The position numbers and the translations under genes are program-made. From Platerodrilus igneus (lineage: Eukaryota; Arthropoda; Insecta; Coleoptera; Lycidae), in the NCBI GenBank assembly GCA_036346225.1, contig JARFIW010000453.1, positions 6,324,001 through 6,388,000 on the forward strand: a stretch of 64,000 nucleotides of DNA. The letters run 5' to 3'. Numbering within the stretch: position 1 is the first letter of the stretch; each line of letters begins with the position of its first letter. This document shows, piece after piece, positions 34,701 through 47,309 of the stretch. The notes under the pieces are model-generated. The model saw only the letters and a list, made by a program, of their open reading frames with translations. It was not told the origin of the DNA and searched no databases.

Positions 34701-36649
34701 TTTTGGAATGTGTTCAATCAACAAGACAAGCAAAAAATTAAAGGGGAGGGATCCGTAATACCGGATAGCAACTGTCGGCTCTGCTTACCGGTGCACCCTA
34801 AAGGGTCGTCTTATAACTTTCCAAATCTAGCTAACTAATCTAAAAATGGAGTCAAATTTCTAAATATCCGCGAAATATTTTAATAGTAAATCTAGCTATT
34901 TTGTCTACTCTATAAGTTTACAAGGTCGTGCTCTCTGGTCTAAGTATTTTATTCTAAGTCAATCCTATATTCGTCCCTAACGTTCCCTAACTGATTTATA
35001 TTATAATAACAATCTTCTTCCTATAAACACTGCAACCAAAAATAGGCGGCAGAACGTCAAACAAAACAAATCAAGACAGAGAATAATAAAAGACATGCAA
35101 AAATACATACAAATAAATATAAAATAAATGTAAAATATAAGTGTAAAATAAATATAAATATATAAATAGATATCAAAATAAACATAAGCATATAACAGTT
35201 TATAAATTAGTAAAAGCATCACCCAAATTATCAGATGGACTCGCATGAGCATTATATTGGCTAGCGTCAATACACACAAAACGAGCTCGTTGAATTATTT
35301 AAAAATCTGCTTCTTAAAACGAATCAATGCTCATGCGAGTACAGTCGTTAGTTTAGAATTTTTTGTAGAAGACATTTTTAGTAGTTAAGCTAAAATTTTG
35401 TAGGAGTTGTTTAAGTGGATAATTTGATTTGAGGTTAACTGACTTGCGGTAGATTTTTGCCAGCTATATAATGAAAAATTTTGAACATAACTGATGAGAC
35501 ACATTTATATCCGATTTTTTAGGAAAGGTTGTTAAAGTTATTCGACTTACTTGAATATAATGAGCTTTAAACAGGGAACGATTTGTGAAATAAAATTCTA
35601 GTTAGCTAGAAAGGTTTTGGACTCCATTTTAGTGTAAGCGAGTGGTTGACTAGTTGTTATAATTTTTTAATCTTATGCTTATGTTTTGTTTGTAAGATTA
35701 AACTGTTGTGGCAATATTGGACCCTATCCTTAGATTTTTATGTTTGTATGAAAATTTTTTTTCGGGTTACATGTAAGATAGGTTTGTTAAAGAAACACCG
35801 TTGTGGATGTGGCAATTGTTATTTGAAAGATTGTTTGTTAAAGAATATTTCATGGCATTCTAAATGTGATGTCTGATTCTAGTGATTTCATATAAACTTT
35901 TACTAAGATCATCTTCGCGATCCACAGCAACGTTAATTGACGCCCAATGTCGAGCATCAACAGCTACAGAACACAGCACTTTAACTAGCTCCCAAGGTTG
36001 GGTCACATTGCTACCATTTACAGCACTTTTATTAGACTCCCAAAGTGAAGCATCTTCAGCTACAAATCACAGTGTGTTAGCAAAATAATTAGGACAACAC
36101 TTTTATTCAAGCATCTTTGAATTACAATCCACAGCAAACGCCAACTTTAAATTTATATCAATAGTAAGAAGTGCTGGTGATGTTTAGGTTTTTGCGCTGA
36201 ACTCATATGTAATGAGATGGAATAATTGGCGATAAAAGCCGTTAACTTAATTATTATATCGAGTTTTTTGCATACTAATTTAGTTTAATTGTTGTTTAGC
36301 GGATGTGCGGTGTTACCCCAATTTGCAGAAAGGGAGACGGAGGACATTTGTGTCTTATGACAAGGATTCATTTGCCATATCTGCGGCGGGCGCACTGTGC
36401 TCTCCTACAGCTTGATCCATTTTTCCCATTTGCTAAATATATCATCTTGTTAGAGGAATTTAAAAACTCATTGACCGTTGTTTGACGCGACAGACAGTCT
36501 TTCTTTCGATTAGGCAGCGTTAAGTACTTTTATAAATTATGTAGTAATAAAGTGGTGGAATTTTGTGCGAGGCTGTAGCTAGTACGATGTCTTAAAAATT
36601 CCATACACCCTTAAAGAGTAGAAATGTAAGAATGTATTGTGATTTTGTA
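31716..36649. other. Long intergenic region with few signals
   Basis: About 4.9 kb, mostly AT-rich. A GC-richer island at about 32280-32720 contains an unrecognised 135-residue open frame on the minus strand. A perfect 15-bp inverted repeat (ACTCGCATGAGCATT) lies at 35239-35253 and 35326-35340. Weak repetition around AGCATC-CAGCTACA occurs at 35950-36080. No domain was recognised. Confidence 0.5.
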
Positions 36650-39139
36650 ATATTTTGGCAAGCAATTGAATTTTCAGTGGAAAACTAATGGCAGAAAATT
36701 TTCTGTATTACTTTACATAGTTTTACAACTACCTAACCCTTTGGATAATCTAAGACTTTATAAATCTGAATCACTTATGATACTTCGTTTAAAGTCAAAG
36801 ATTTGGAAGGATTTTATTATATCTAAAGCTACCTGAGAAATTTCAATAAATGGAGATATTTTATATATGGTAATATTTTAATTTAACCTGACGTTTTTAT
36901 AAACACGTATATAGTTCACGGCATTGTACAGTATCTAGAATACAAAATCGTGCGAAGATAAAATGAATAACAAACTCCTTACAAAATTTAATCTAGCGTT
37001 TTCAGGACAATATTTAGGCGGCGTCTGTGACTATCCAAATCTGCTTCATCTCCTGCAGAAGTAACGCCTACAAAGATAGATAGAGAAGGGTAAGGGATAA
37101 AGAAAGAGGCCCATTTGTGCACATCTCACATCTCAAGGTACCGGTTAAAAGTGTCTACTTCACTGCCGGTAATAGTATCACATTTTCATTTACGCTAAAT
37201 GGCAAATTTTTATTGCCCGACGACATTTATGGAACAGTTGACAGGCCAACTACATAATTCCTTTCAGTGAGTCACGTAAATCTTTAGAAAAAGGCGCTCA
37301 ATCTAAACATCAAGTTACAATGAAGTGACAAAAATTTGATAAGCCTCAAAATGACACTTACGTGTATTAATCTACATTCTCAAAAAATTGAACGGTTAGG
37401 GTTTAGAAAAGACGACCCATGCTCTGGAACATGCTACTGTAGAATTGTGTTTATACTTTCTATAAAATGGAAGTGTAAACAAATTTGCTACGTTGGCTGC
37501 ATAACGTAAATAGATGAACCTTTTTTTCATATAAATGTCAACACGTATATAACTTAATTCAAACATTCCTCTCTTTAATGTGCAGTAAATCTATTGGGGC
37601 TTTTCGTGCTACAACAAAAAAATATACAGTGAAGTCCCATCATATCTTTCGATTTTAGAGCAAAACAATGCTTAAAGGTCGTTTATCATTCTGTTTGTGG
37701 CCTATATATTTTGATATATTGACAGAAGCCTCGAATAAAAAGCTTTAGAGTCACATTTCCAGCCATCAACATTGTTACATGTCCGCGAATAATTCAATAA
37801 AGTTTTCACATATCTAGTATTTATATTCCATATAGACTTGTTACCAAAACTGCTAAATAAATACCTTCTGTGTTAGTTTTAAGAAGTTAAACCATCGTAT
37901 CTTTGTTTCGATACCGAAACTTAGTAAGTAAACTGTGCATGAAGTGAGTTGAGCCCACTCGAGCTTTACATCTGGTTTAACTCGACTTAAATTCTACGAT
38001 TCAGAGCTTGATTAGAAAGACTCCAACTAAACTAGTCCAATGTATACAGTATTTTCTAATTAGAAATAATTAGTTAAAATAGCTCGTTAAATATGCATGT
38101 TATGATTGGCTCTTTGGCGAGTTATATAAATATTGTAGGATTTTAGTATGCATCGCCCGCAGATAATAGATAATGGTTTTTAATGCTATTTTTAAGCTGG
38201 GTTTATAATTCAATTACAACTTCAATGGTACTGGAAGTTTAATGCAATACTTGTACATCATCAAAACGTTGACGGAGTACTGATTGCATTTATGAAAACA
38301 TTAATTTCCATAATGTAATAAATAACTGGTTATGCAAACCACATGACGCACCGCTGAAGTTAATGCATAGCTGTAAAAATAAAATGTAGCAAATCATATA
38401 GCTTGCATATTATAGTTTTTCCAGTGAGAATTGATCTTAACTGTGTACCATCTGGAATTAAAGAATAGTGTACGGCCATTGAAAACAGAACATTTTTGTA
38501 AGTTTGCGGTTCCGAACTATTATCAGGGTCCTTGTTAGAAGAGCGCGCACTTTAAGAATTAAAATAAGCAAATCAATACTAATTTAAAAACAATTAACGA
38601 TGTACGAAGTTTCTACTTTGAAGAAAATTTGTAAATAGTGCTTTAACACCAATTACAATTTTTCCAGGAGTTTAATATTACATGATCAAAAATATTGTAA
38701 CAATGACGCCGAACAATCTGGAATTGAAAGATATATAGCTATTAGCAAATAATGGATTGACAGTTACAAGGGTGTATTTGAAAAACCCATATAAAGCAAA
38801 CAAATGGGGTGATTAGGTCATGATTTCCTACAAACTAGAAGATTCCGGAATAATTAGAACTAGATATTTAAACCACACGATCCCACAGACTGAACATTAA
38901 TTCGGAAGTGGTGTAATATACATCAATGCTTTTCGAGTGCTTAAAATAAATACGCTTAGTGTATATATAAATTAAAATATAACAGTTAGAACAGTTAGTG
39001 TTTGTGTAGATAAATTACGTTGTCGAATTTAGTAATAAAGACAAGGGCGCAGTTGGTAATTATGAGGAGTTATACGTTTCAAACCTTTGGCGGTCAAATC
39101 CGATTGACAACTATTCATATGTTTCAAGATATGTCAGTC

Positions 39140-39428
39140 TGTAAAGTTTCGTCTTGTGTGGTATAAGAAACAAACTTTTTAACTAAAATAAAACAACAGT
39201 TCCACTCGGAACTCACGTGTATTGTCTTTTTCTTAATGTTTAAAACTCGGTGAATATATTCACAATCTGGGTCGCATTCCTTACGAGCTATTCTACTTAG
39301 TTTCTGCACATCTAGTTTAGTGTGTTAATCTATGCATTTTTACAATACTTTCAATGTTGACACTTATTACTGACCATTGCATTGTGTTCTACCTTCTATA
39401 ATTAATATTGCGCCCTAATTACACTACA
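39140..39428 (-). mobile_element. Ty3/gypsy 3' LTR, duplicated copy in unit 1
   Basis: On the minus strand it runs from TGTAGTGTAATTAGGGCGC to CTTTACA, 289 bp. It is related to the LTR at 54633-54889 over its whole length. The adjoining bases on the high-coordinate side form a polypurine tract, and the low-coordinate side has no primer-binding site, so this is a 3' LTR. Confidence 0.8.
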
Positions 39429-39439
39429 CCTCCTTTCCG
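39429..39439 (-). promoter_or_regulatory. Polypurine tract of the gypsy element
   Basis: CGGAAAGGAGG on the minus strand sits directly before the LTR TGTAGTG start. In intact elements it primes plus-strand DNA synthesis. It is repeated at 44036-44046. Confidence 0.75.
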
Positions 39440-41141
39440 AAAGAAAAATTTTTTTTGTTCACATACAAATAATTTTCTTTTACTTAAAATTAGTCCTAAC
39501 TATAGTACAACTTAACTCGATCTTCATGTTAAAACGAATTTTCTTGTGGAAACTAATAATTTTTATATATGTAGCTAGCCTCACGCATGGGCGCTAGTGC
39601 AACGATTTTTCCTTATAATCTCTTGCCTCACGTTGTGAGCAAGTATAACGAAGTCTTCCGACATAACTAGTGGTCTATTCCTTGGGCAGAGCTATGAGAA
39701 ATGGGGGTAAGTCGAAATCTGTTTGTAGACCAAACTTAATCTAAACCAAATAGGCGCCACCATATTTTGGCAAGCAATTGAATTTTCAGTGGAAAACTAA
39801 TGGCAGAAAATTTTCTGTATTACTTTACATAGTTTTACAACTACCTAACCCTTTGGATAATCTAAGACTTTATAAATCTGAATCACTTATGATACTTCGT
39901 TTAAAGTCAAAGATTTGGAAGGATTTTATTATATCTAAAGCTACCTGAGAAATTTCAATAAATGGAGATATTTTATATATGGTAATATTTTAATTTAACC
40001 TGACGTTTTTATAAACACGTATATAGTTCACGGCATTGTACAGTATCTAGAATACAAAATCGTGCGAAGATAAAATGAATAACAAACTCCTTACAAAATT
40101 TAATCTAGCGTTTTCAAGACAATATTTAGGCGGCGTCTGTGACTATCCAAATCTGCTTCATCTCCTGCAGAAGTAACGCCTACAAAGATAGATAGAGAAG
40201 GGTAAGGGATAAAGAAAGAGGCCCATTTGTGCACATCTCACATCTCAAGGTACCGGTTAAAAGTGTCTACTTCACTGCCGGTAATAGTATCACATTTTCA
40301 TTTACGCTAAATGGCAAATTTTTATTGCCCGACGACATTTATGGAACAGTTGACAGGCCAACTACATAATTCCTTTCAGTGAGTCACGTAAATCTTTAGA
40401 AAAAGGCGCTCAATTTAAACATCAAGTTACAATAAAGTGACAAAAATTTGATAAGTGTCAAAATGACACTTACGTGTATTAATCTACATTCTCAAAAAAT
40501 TGAACGGTTACGGTTTAGAAAAGACGCTCCATGCTCTGGAACATGCTACTGTAGAATTGTGTTTATACTTTCTATAAAATGGAAGTGTAAACAAATTTGC
40601 TACGTTGGCTGCATAACGTAAATAGATGAACCTTTTTTTCATATAAATGTCAACACGTATATAACTTAATTCAAACATTCCTCTCTTTAATGTGCAGTAA
40701 ATCTATTGGGGCTTTTCGTGCTACAACAAAAAAATATACAGTGAAGTCCCATCATATCTTTCGATTTTAGAGCAAAACAATGCTTAAAGGTCGTTTATCA
40801 TTCTGTTTGTGGCCTATATATTTTGATATATTGACAGAAGCCTCGAATAAAAAGCTTTAGAGTCACATTTCCAGCCATCAACATTATTACATGTCCGCGA
40901 ATAATTCAATAAAGTTTTCACATATCTAGTATTTATATTTCATATAGACTTGTTACCAAAACTGCTAAATAAATACCTTCTGTGTTAGTTTTAAGAAGTT
41001 AAACCATCGTATCTTTGTTTCGATGCCGAAACTTAGTAAGTAAACTGTGAATGAAGTGAGTTGAGCCCACTCGAGCTTTACATCTGGTTTAACTCGACTT
41101 AAATTCTACGATTCAGAGCTTGATTAGAAAGACTCCAACTA

Positions 41142-42654
41142 TGTAACTAATAATTTTTACCTACCGCGTGAGGGTATCCAATTAACAATAAATAATAAAT
41201 GGCAGGACCTCTAGCACTATAGTACCCTCACGTTTCGGGACATTGCCTCGCAAGCTGCAGCAATCGGTGAGAGGGGGGGGTTCATTAAACAAACACACTA
41301 AGACGAAATTCCAATTGTTTTATTAAATGGGCTACTAACTAAAACTTCACCTAACTACATATGCATACAAAAATATACAGTAATTAACATTATTTACAAT
41401 ATGGCGCCACCATGGGAATTAAACGGCCCATGGACCAATCGCGGTAATAGCTCTCGTCGCACTTTGTTCGGGGGCGATGAACCAAGATTGCAGGACAGAA
41501 AATAAATCACTTCACAGGGGCTAATCTTTTAAAGTCTCCGGCTAGCACAAACACAACTTAACTAAACAAAACTAAAATCCTTATTTTATGAATATTAATA
41601 ACAGTTCTGGGCGAAACTACCCCAATACAATAATTAATTAATTCTACCGTAGTCTGCTTAACTTGCATATGGGGACGACCCTCCTTTAACCACGGGGTCA
41701 TCAACACCAGCAAAAATACGACCTTCTCAAGGGTCAAATAGTACAGTAACGTGACTCCTGACCTGAGCTTTGCATACTCGGGTAGTCTCGTGGCTTAGTG
41801 ATTAACGGCCTCTGACACCGTCAAAACACAATATAATAAGAGACCCTTCTAAAGCGATGCGGTCTCTAAAACAATAATCTAACGAGATCAATTTACTTGA
41901 ACTGAGCTTTAACCCGGAGTTGTATTTTATGGAAGTCGACAAGTACTGCATTTAAACAAATAACTGACTTATGCTGCATAACACAGCCTTGAGTTCATGG
42001 TAATACCACATATACTAATTACTTACTCAGACAAATAACTAACTTAGAACATAACGGCACGCACTTGAATTCAGAGAAATAAAACACATCACTCAATCTT
42101 GCAAATAACCGCCAGCTTTAAACTCTAACGCGTCTGGAAATAAACAACCCCGATTACCCCCGGCTGGCATCCTTATATACATTTAAGTTAATTGAAAAAT
42201 AACCCCTTGCCTAGCTCTCATACTCGACAAAGGATACGCCGGTGGTAAATCTTTAAGATTAATTAAACTGCCAATTGCACTAAGATAGCCACACAAGTAG
42301 ATCTCGGGACTAATTTTTAGTGGAGTACTCCGCTAATTGAAAAATTCCTTCCGACCACCCAGATATAAATAGGGTCCTAGAACATGATTGACATCTAATC
42401 ATAGATAGCAACTAATCTGACATGTTTAGTGCCTTTCAAGTAAAGTGCCTTTAGAAAAATTAATTAACTCTTGGATTATATCTTCCTGGAACTTCGCTAG
42501 GACGCTACTTGGGTAATCTTGCAGCCGTTTACAATTGCAAACATATTTATGCTACAAAACCTTCATTCTAATAATTAGAATGCTAAATTATACTAGAAAA
42601 TAACTGTTTTTAGAAATAATAGAACTACTAGAGCGTCTTAAAACATATGTTACA
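41142..42654 (-). mobile_element. Solo LTR, 1513 bp
   Basis: The termini TGTAAC and GTTACA are inverted. A direct repeat ACTA (41138-41141, 42655-42658) flanks it, and the empty site exists in unit 1 near 38027. On the minus strand there is a TATATAAGG box at about 42172-42180. An AATAAA signal lies at 41324-41319, late in the same orientation, so the LTR reads on the minus strand. No internal coding region, primer site or second LTR is present, as expected after recombination between two LTRs. The superfamily is not determined. A short inverted repeat (GTGAGGGTA/TACCCTCAC) lies at 41168-41231. Confidence 0.85.
42172..42180 (-). promoter_or_regulatory. TATA box of the solo LTR
   Basis: TATATAAGG on the minus strand, about 475 bp into the LTR in its own orientation and followed by GC-richer DNA. 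It is a plausible element promoter. Confidence 0.45.
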
Positions 42655-43746
42655 ACTAAACTAGACCAATGTATACAGTATTTTCTAATTAGAAATAATT
42701 AGTTAAAATAGCTCGTTAAATATGCATGTTATGATTGGCTCTTTGGCGAGTTATATAAATATTGTAGGATTTTAGTATGCATCGCCCGCAGATGATAGAT
42801 AATGGTTTTTAATGCTATTTTTAAGCTGGGTTTATAATTCAATTACAACTTCAATTGTACTGGAAGTTTAATGCAATACCTGTTCATCATCAAAACGTTG
42901 ACGTAGTACTGATTGCATTTATGAAAACATTAATTTCCATAATGTAATAAATAACTGGTTATGCAAACCACATGACGCACCGGTGAAGTTAATGCATAGC
43001 CGTAAAAATAAAATGTAGCAAATCATATAGCTTGCATATTATAGTTTTTCCAGTAAAAATTGATCTTGACTGTGTACCATGTGGAATTAAAGAATAGTGT
43101 ATAGCCATTGAAAACAGAACATTTTCGTAAAATTGCGGTTCCGAACTATTATCAGGGTCCTTGTTAGACGATCGCGCACTTTAAGAATTAAAATAAGCAA
43201 ATCAATACTAACTTAAAAACAACTAACGATGTACGAAGTTTCTACTTTGAAGAAAATTTGTAAATAGTGCTTTAACACCAATTACAATTTTTCCAGGAGT
43301 TTAATATTACATGATCAAAAATATTGTAACAATGACGCCGAACAATCTGGAATTGAAAGAGATATAGCTATTAGCGAACAATGGATTGACAGCTACAAGG
43401 GTGTATTTGAAAAACCCATATAAAGCAAACAAATGGAGTGATTAGGTCATGATTTCCTACAAACTAGAAGATTCCGGAATAATTAGAACTAGATATTTAA
43501 ACCACACGATCCCACAGACTGAACATTAATTCGGAAGTGGTGTAGTATACATCAATGCTTTTCGAGTGTATATATAAATTAAAATATAACAGTTAGAACA
43601 GTTAGTGTTTGTGTAGATAAATTACGTTGTCGAATTTAATAATAAAGACAAGGGCGCAGTTGGTAATTATGGGGAGTTATACGTTTCAAACCTTTGGCGG
43701 TCAAATCCGATTGACAACTATTCATATGTTTCAAGATATGTCAGTC

Positions 43747-44035
43747 TGTAAAGTCTCGTCTTGTATGGTATAAGAAACAAACTTTTTAACTAAAATAAAA
43801 CAACAGTTCCACTCGGAACTCACGTGTATTGTCTTTTTCTTAATGTTTAAAACTCGGTGAATATATTCACAATCTGGGTCGCATTCCTTACGAGCTATTC
43901 TACTTAGTTTCTGCACATCTAGTTTAGTTTGTTAATCTATGCATTTTTACAATACTTTTAATGTTGACACTTATTACTGACCATTGCATTGTGTTCTACC
44001 TTCTATAATTAATATTGCGCCCTAATTACACTACA
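43747..44035 (-). mobile_element. Ty3/gypsy 3' LTR, copy in unit 2
   Basis: 289 bp, TGTAGTGTAATTAGG to CTTTACA on the minus strand, nearly identical to 39140-39428. It is followed on the high side by the same polypurine tract. It could be the 3' LTR of the gypsy element whose 5' LTR is at 54633-54889. The two are about 10 kb apart in the same orientation, with gag and pol pieces between. Confidence 0.8.
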
Positions 44036-44046
44036 CCTCCTTTCCG
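44036..44046 (-). promoter_or_regulatory. Polypurine tract, copy in unit 2
   Basis: CGGAAAGGAGG on the minus strand immediately before the LTR start, the duplicate of 39429-39439. Confidence 0.75.
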
Positions 44047-44373
44047 AAAGAAAAATTTTTTTTGTTCACATACAAATAATTTTCTTTTACTTAAAATTAG
44101 TCCTAACTATAGTACAACTTAACTCGATCTTCATGTTAAAACGAATTTTTCTTGTGGAAACTAATAATTTTTTATATATGTAGCTAGCCTCACGCATGGG
44201 CGCTAGTGCAACGATTTTTTCCTTATAATCTCTTGCCTCACGTTGTGAGCAAGTATAACGAAGTCTTCCGACATAACTAGTGGTCTATTCCTTGGGCAGA
44301 GCTATGAGAAATGGGGGGGTAAGTCGAAATCTGTTTGTAGACCAAACTTAATCTAAACCAAATAGGCGCCACC

Positions 44374-44802
44374 AGGTCCTGACTTAATTATGATAATTGC
44401 ATGGCATATTTCTAAGGGCGGACGTGGAGACCCAAAGAAAAAAGGATCGCCTTCGCTGACAAAAACCTATCTTAATCAAATAAGACGCAGCTCCTGTAAG
44501 AAATTGTAATAGTTAAATACATAAAGAAATAATAAAAAAGTATTTCCAATATAAGGTTGGCATCAAAGACCTACTCATAAGGATGTTAGCTTTGTGTTAC
44601 TAAAAAGAACCTCTTTTAAAATAATATGATTTATAACAAAAATTTAATCAATAACTGTATCAATCTATAGTTTTCAACTTCAGGTTTATCTTAATTATTT
44701 TTAGTCAAATACTTTACAGTATCATATAAGCTTGTTATACAAATAGGGCTCCGACCTGTGCAGATCTGTTCAGGCGGATGACAAATTAATTACTTCTAAA
44801 AA
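44374..44802. other. Short unassigned stretch between duplication and next LTR
   Basis: AT-rich and without recognisable coding similarity. It may be the remaining 3' part of the gypsy internal region. Confidence 0.45.
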
Positions 44803-45815
44803 TGTTAGTATTCAAGTTTTTCGTTTTTTAAATTACATATGCAAGTTTTAATTTATATAAAGCAGATCTCAGAAATAGTCGTGTTTACATCACTTGTACT
44901 AAAGTTGTTCGAGGCATTTGCTTTCAAAAATACATCTATCAGCAGTATACTGCAGAAAATAAATGACGTCAGTAACACCTGTTGACGTTACTAACAATTT
45001 CTAGTGAACCAAATAGTTGAAGCTTTTATAATATTCATGCTTTTACGCATTAAAGCAAATTACGGTGTTCCTAGTGTGAAACACATAAAAAGAACTTAAA
45101 GCTATCTACGAACCAAAACTGCATTTGTCGCCTCGTTATTTCATGCAACGATCACAGCGTTGTAGTGTGAACCAAATTCATACAAAACAACTTCTACTAT
45201 GAAGTCGTTCCACGTGTCGAATCAAATACGGTGACGATACATTCTTACTAAAGTAGTAGCATCTTTACAATGTCCTTGTGTGTCTTAAAAGTTTGCATAA
45301 CAAGTGTCGTCCTCTTAAAATTGCCTCCTAAATTTTATATTCTAAAAGTTACATCGTAAGTTGTAGCATTATACCTCGTCGCGCTAAATAAATTATCTCA
45401 AATTAAACAAGTTAATAAACTTTATACGTTACCAACCTTATTCAAAGATGTGCTAACTCATCGAAGTGGATTCGCAAATTGCCGGCCTGCAATCTATAGT
45501 ACATGTTATTGCTTCTTCCACTTATGGCCGACTGACTACAAAACTAGCTCGGGCGGCCGAGGCGCCCGGGGACGACCGTCAAACTGATTGTAAATAGCTG
45601 TAGATGACACAGATATTTAACCACAAATTGAATACCTTAGGACGATGCGGCTTTAACGTATTACTTTTGTTGTTGAATGTAATTTACTATTGTTTTAATA
45701 AAATTGTTAAATTATTCTCGCAATTTTATGGAGGGATTTATTATCAAAAATAAAATTGTTAAATTATTCTCGCAATTTTATGGAGGGATTTATTATCAAA
45801 AATAAAATTGTTACA
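44803..45815 (-). mobile_element. 3' LTR of an internally deleted gypsy element
   Basis: 1013 bp, closely matching 47310-48385 (1076 bp). The edges are TGTTAGTATTC (plus) and TTGTTACA, giving TGTAACA at its minus-strand start. It contains two tandem copies of a 54-bp unit (AAATTGTTAAATTATTCTCG...) near the minus-strand 5' end. It is preceded in element orientation by a polypurine tract. Two indels of about 20 and 42 bp separate it from the other LTR, so the insertion is not recent. Confidence 0.9.
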
Positions 45816-45828
45816 CTACCCCTTTCCT
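45816..45828 (-). promoter_or_regulatory. Polypurine tract
   Basis: AGGAAAGGGGTAG on the minus strand directly before the LTR start TGTAACA. It identifies 44803-45815 as the 3' LTR and fixes the element orientation. Confidence 0.8.
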
Positions 45829-46305
45829 AAAAGAAAAAAAATATTTTTTTTTAACAAAGAAAAATTTAAGTAAAACAAATACAAAAGATTTTTTTATATA
45901 AATATATACTAGCCTCTTCTACATTCTTAATTATCATTACAAATTCTTATAAAACTATTAAAACGAGGGGGACAAATATCTACAAATTTGAGTGTGTCGG
46001 TAACTACGTGTACTAAGCGTCCATAGGGAGACAAAATCGGGGAGTCACAATCGGTGTATGTCAAAATTGAGAGAGGTCAAATTAAAAAGTCAAACACTCC
46101 ACGGGACAAAAATTAATCAAAATCTAAATTTAAAGTAACCCTTTAACTAGAGTTTTCTTACTCCTACTAAGGCTAGTATCTACTAACTGTAACTAAACAC
46201 ATTACAAATCATATTAATTTCCAAAAATAAAAACTCCACTTCCTGGAGCTCAAGCAACTCTATCAACAAAAAAAAAGAACGCTACAACATCAAAATAGCA
46301 TAACT

Positions 46306-46672
46306 ATTCAAAATATTATCATTATAAAGTGATAATCAAAAGGGTAACCTAACTAATAGGTCTAAATTCAAAATATTATTATCACAAAGTGATAATTAAA
46401 ACTAAGGTAACCCAACCAACAGGTTACTTACAAAAATCGAATTCAAAATATTATTATCACAAAGTGATAATCAAAACTAAGGTAACCTAACTAACAGGTT
46501 ACAAAAATCTAATACAAAATATTATTATCACAAAGTGATAATCAAAACTAAGGTAACCTAACTAACAGGTTACTTACAAAAATCGAATACAAAATATTAT
46601 TATCACAAAGTGATAATCAAAACTAAGGTAACCTACCTAACAGGTTACTCACAAAAATCGAATTCAAAATTG
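46306..46672. repeat. Tandem repeat of about 75 bp, five units, in the gypsy 3' region
   Basis: Units start at 46306, 46366, 46441, 46511 and 46586. Each complete unit contains two small palindromes: TTATCAC-AAA-GTGATAA and GTAACCTAACTAACAGGTTAC (arms GTAACCT/AGGTTAC). The array lies between the integrase tail and the polypurine tract, a common place for short tandem repeats in gypsy-type elements. Confidence 0.9.
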
Positions 46673-47187
46673 AACCAGTTAGGGCTGTAATCTCCTACAC
46701 CCTACTGATTATCCTATCACTAATTTTCAAACAACACATCTTATTAGTGATGGATCAAACGGTGAGGTTCGCCGTGCAAACCTCTGACCTTATCAAACAA
46801 AAATTTCGAAAAGGTCCGAAATAAGGGAAAGAATAAGTCAATATTCTTTCTACCTAAATATGTAGAATTCAGGACTAGCAACTTAAATAGTCAACTTATT
46901 TCTACATTCTAAAGATATCTTTGAATGATATCTTCTAATGATATCCTTTAAAGACATCTTCTAATAACATCTTCTAATAACGCGCGACGAAATCAACCAG
47001 TATGCACACTAATGCACACCACAAAACTACTACACAAAATCTTAACCACATGTTTCAATTATCAAACAAAATTTTCAAACAAAATAAGTTACAAAAGGAC
47101 AGTCTCCATTTAGTGTTAGTTAAACACACTAAATCAAAAATCCGAACAAAACGAAGCAAACAACTATTGTTTTATTTAAGATCAAAG

Positions 47188-47309
47188 AAATGACTAGACT
47201 GGAACTTTGTTCCATCCTCATTCTCTAATTCATACACTAAATTGGAATGTTTTGTACGAACTTTACACAAAATGAACTTTGGAGCTAACTTAGCGGAGAA
47301 TTTATCACT
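47188..47309 (-). pseudogene. Gypsy integrase C-terminal tail
   Basis: Directly after the 5' LTR in element orientation the minus strand reads SDKFSAKLAPKF, then NLVYELENEDGTKF and DLK before a stop. This is the standard C-terminal pattern of Ty3/gypsy integrases. Nothing of gag, protease, polymerase or the integrase core is present. A deletion therefore joined the LTR edge to the last about 40 codons of pol. Confidence 0.8.

Larger units (their letters stand above)
36650..39761. repeat. 3.1-kb tandem duplication, unit 1
   Basis: Begins ATATTTTGGCAAGCAATTG and ends AGGCGCCACC. It is repeated directly at 39762 with about 98-99% identity by eye. Differences are scattered substitutions, a 20-bp indel near 38938-38957 and homopolymer changes. 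The unit consists of about 2.5 kb of anonymous DNA, a gypsy 3' LTR (39140-39428) and about 330 bp of the internal part of that element. Confidence 0.95.
39762..44373. repeat. 3.1-kb tandem duplication, unit 2, enlarged by a solo LTR
   Basis: The second copy of 36650-39761. It matches up to 41141, is interrupted by a 1513-bp solo LTR plus a 4-bp target duplication, then matches again from 42659 to 44373. Because the insertion is only in this copy, the duplication came first. The gypsy LTR is in both copies and predates the duplication. Confidence 0.95.

Noticed and set aside
35882..36088. 68-residue Ser/Thr/Ala-rich frame
   Set aside because: It results from weak internal repetition around AGCATC-CAGCTACA. 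No domain or other gene evidence.
39124..39309. 61-residue frame, repeated at 43731-43916
   Set aside because: It is conserved only because it lies in the gypsy LTR inside the duplicated 3.1-kb unit.
46306..46672. CRISPR-like array
   Set aside because: The units are plain tandem repeats without unique spacers, within a eukaryotic LTR element.
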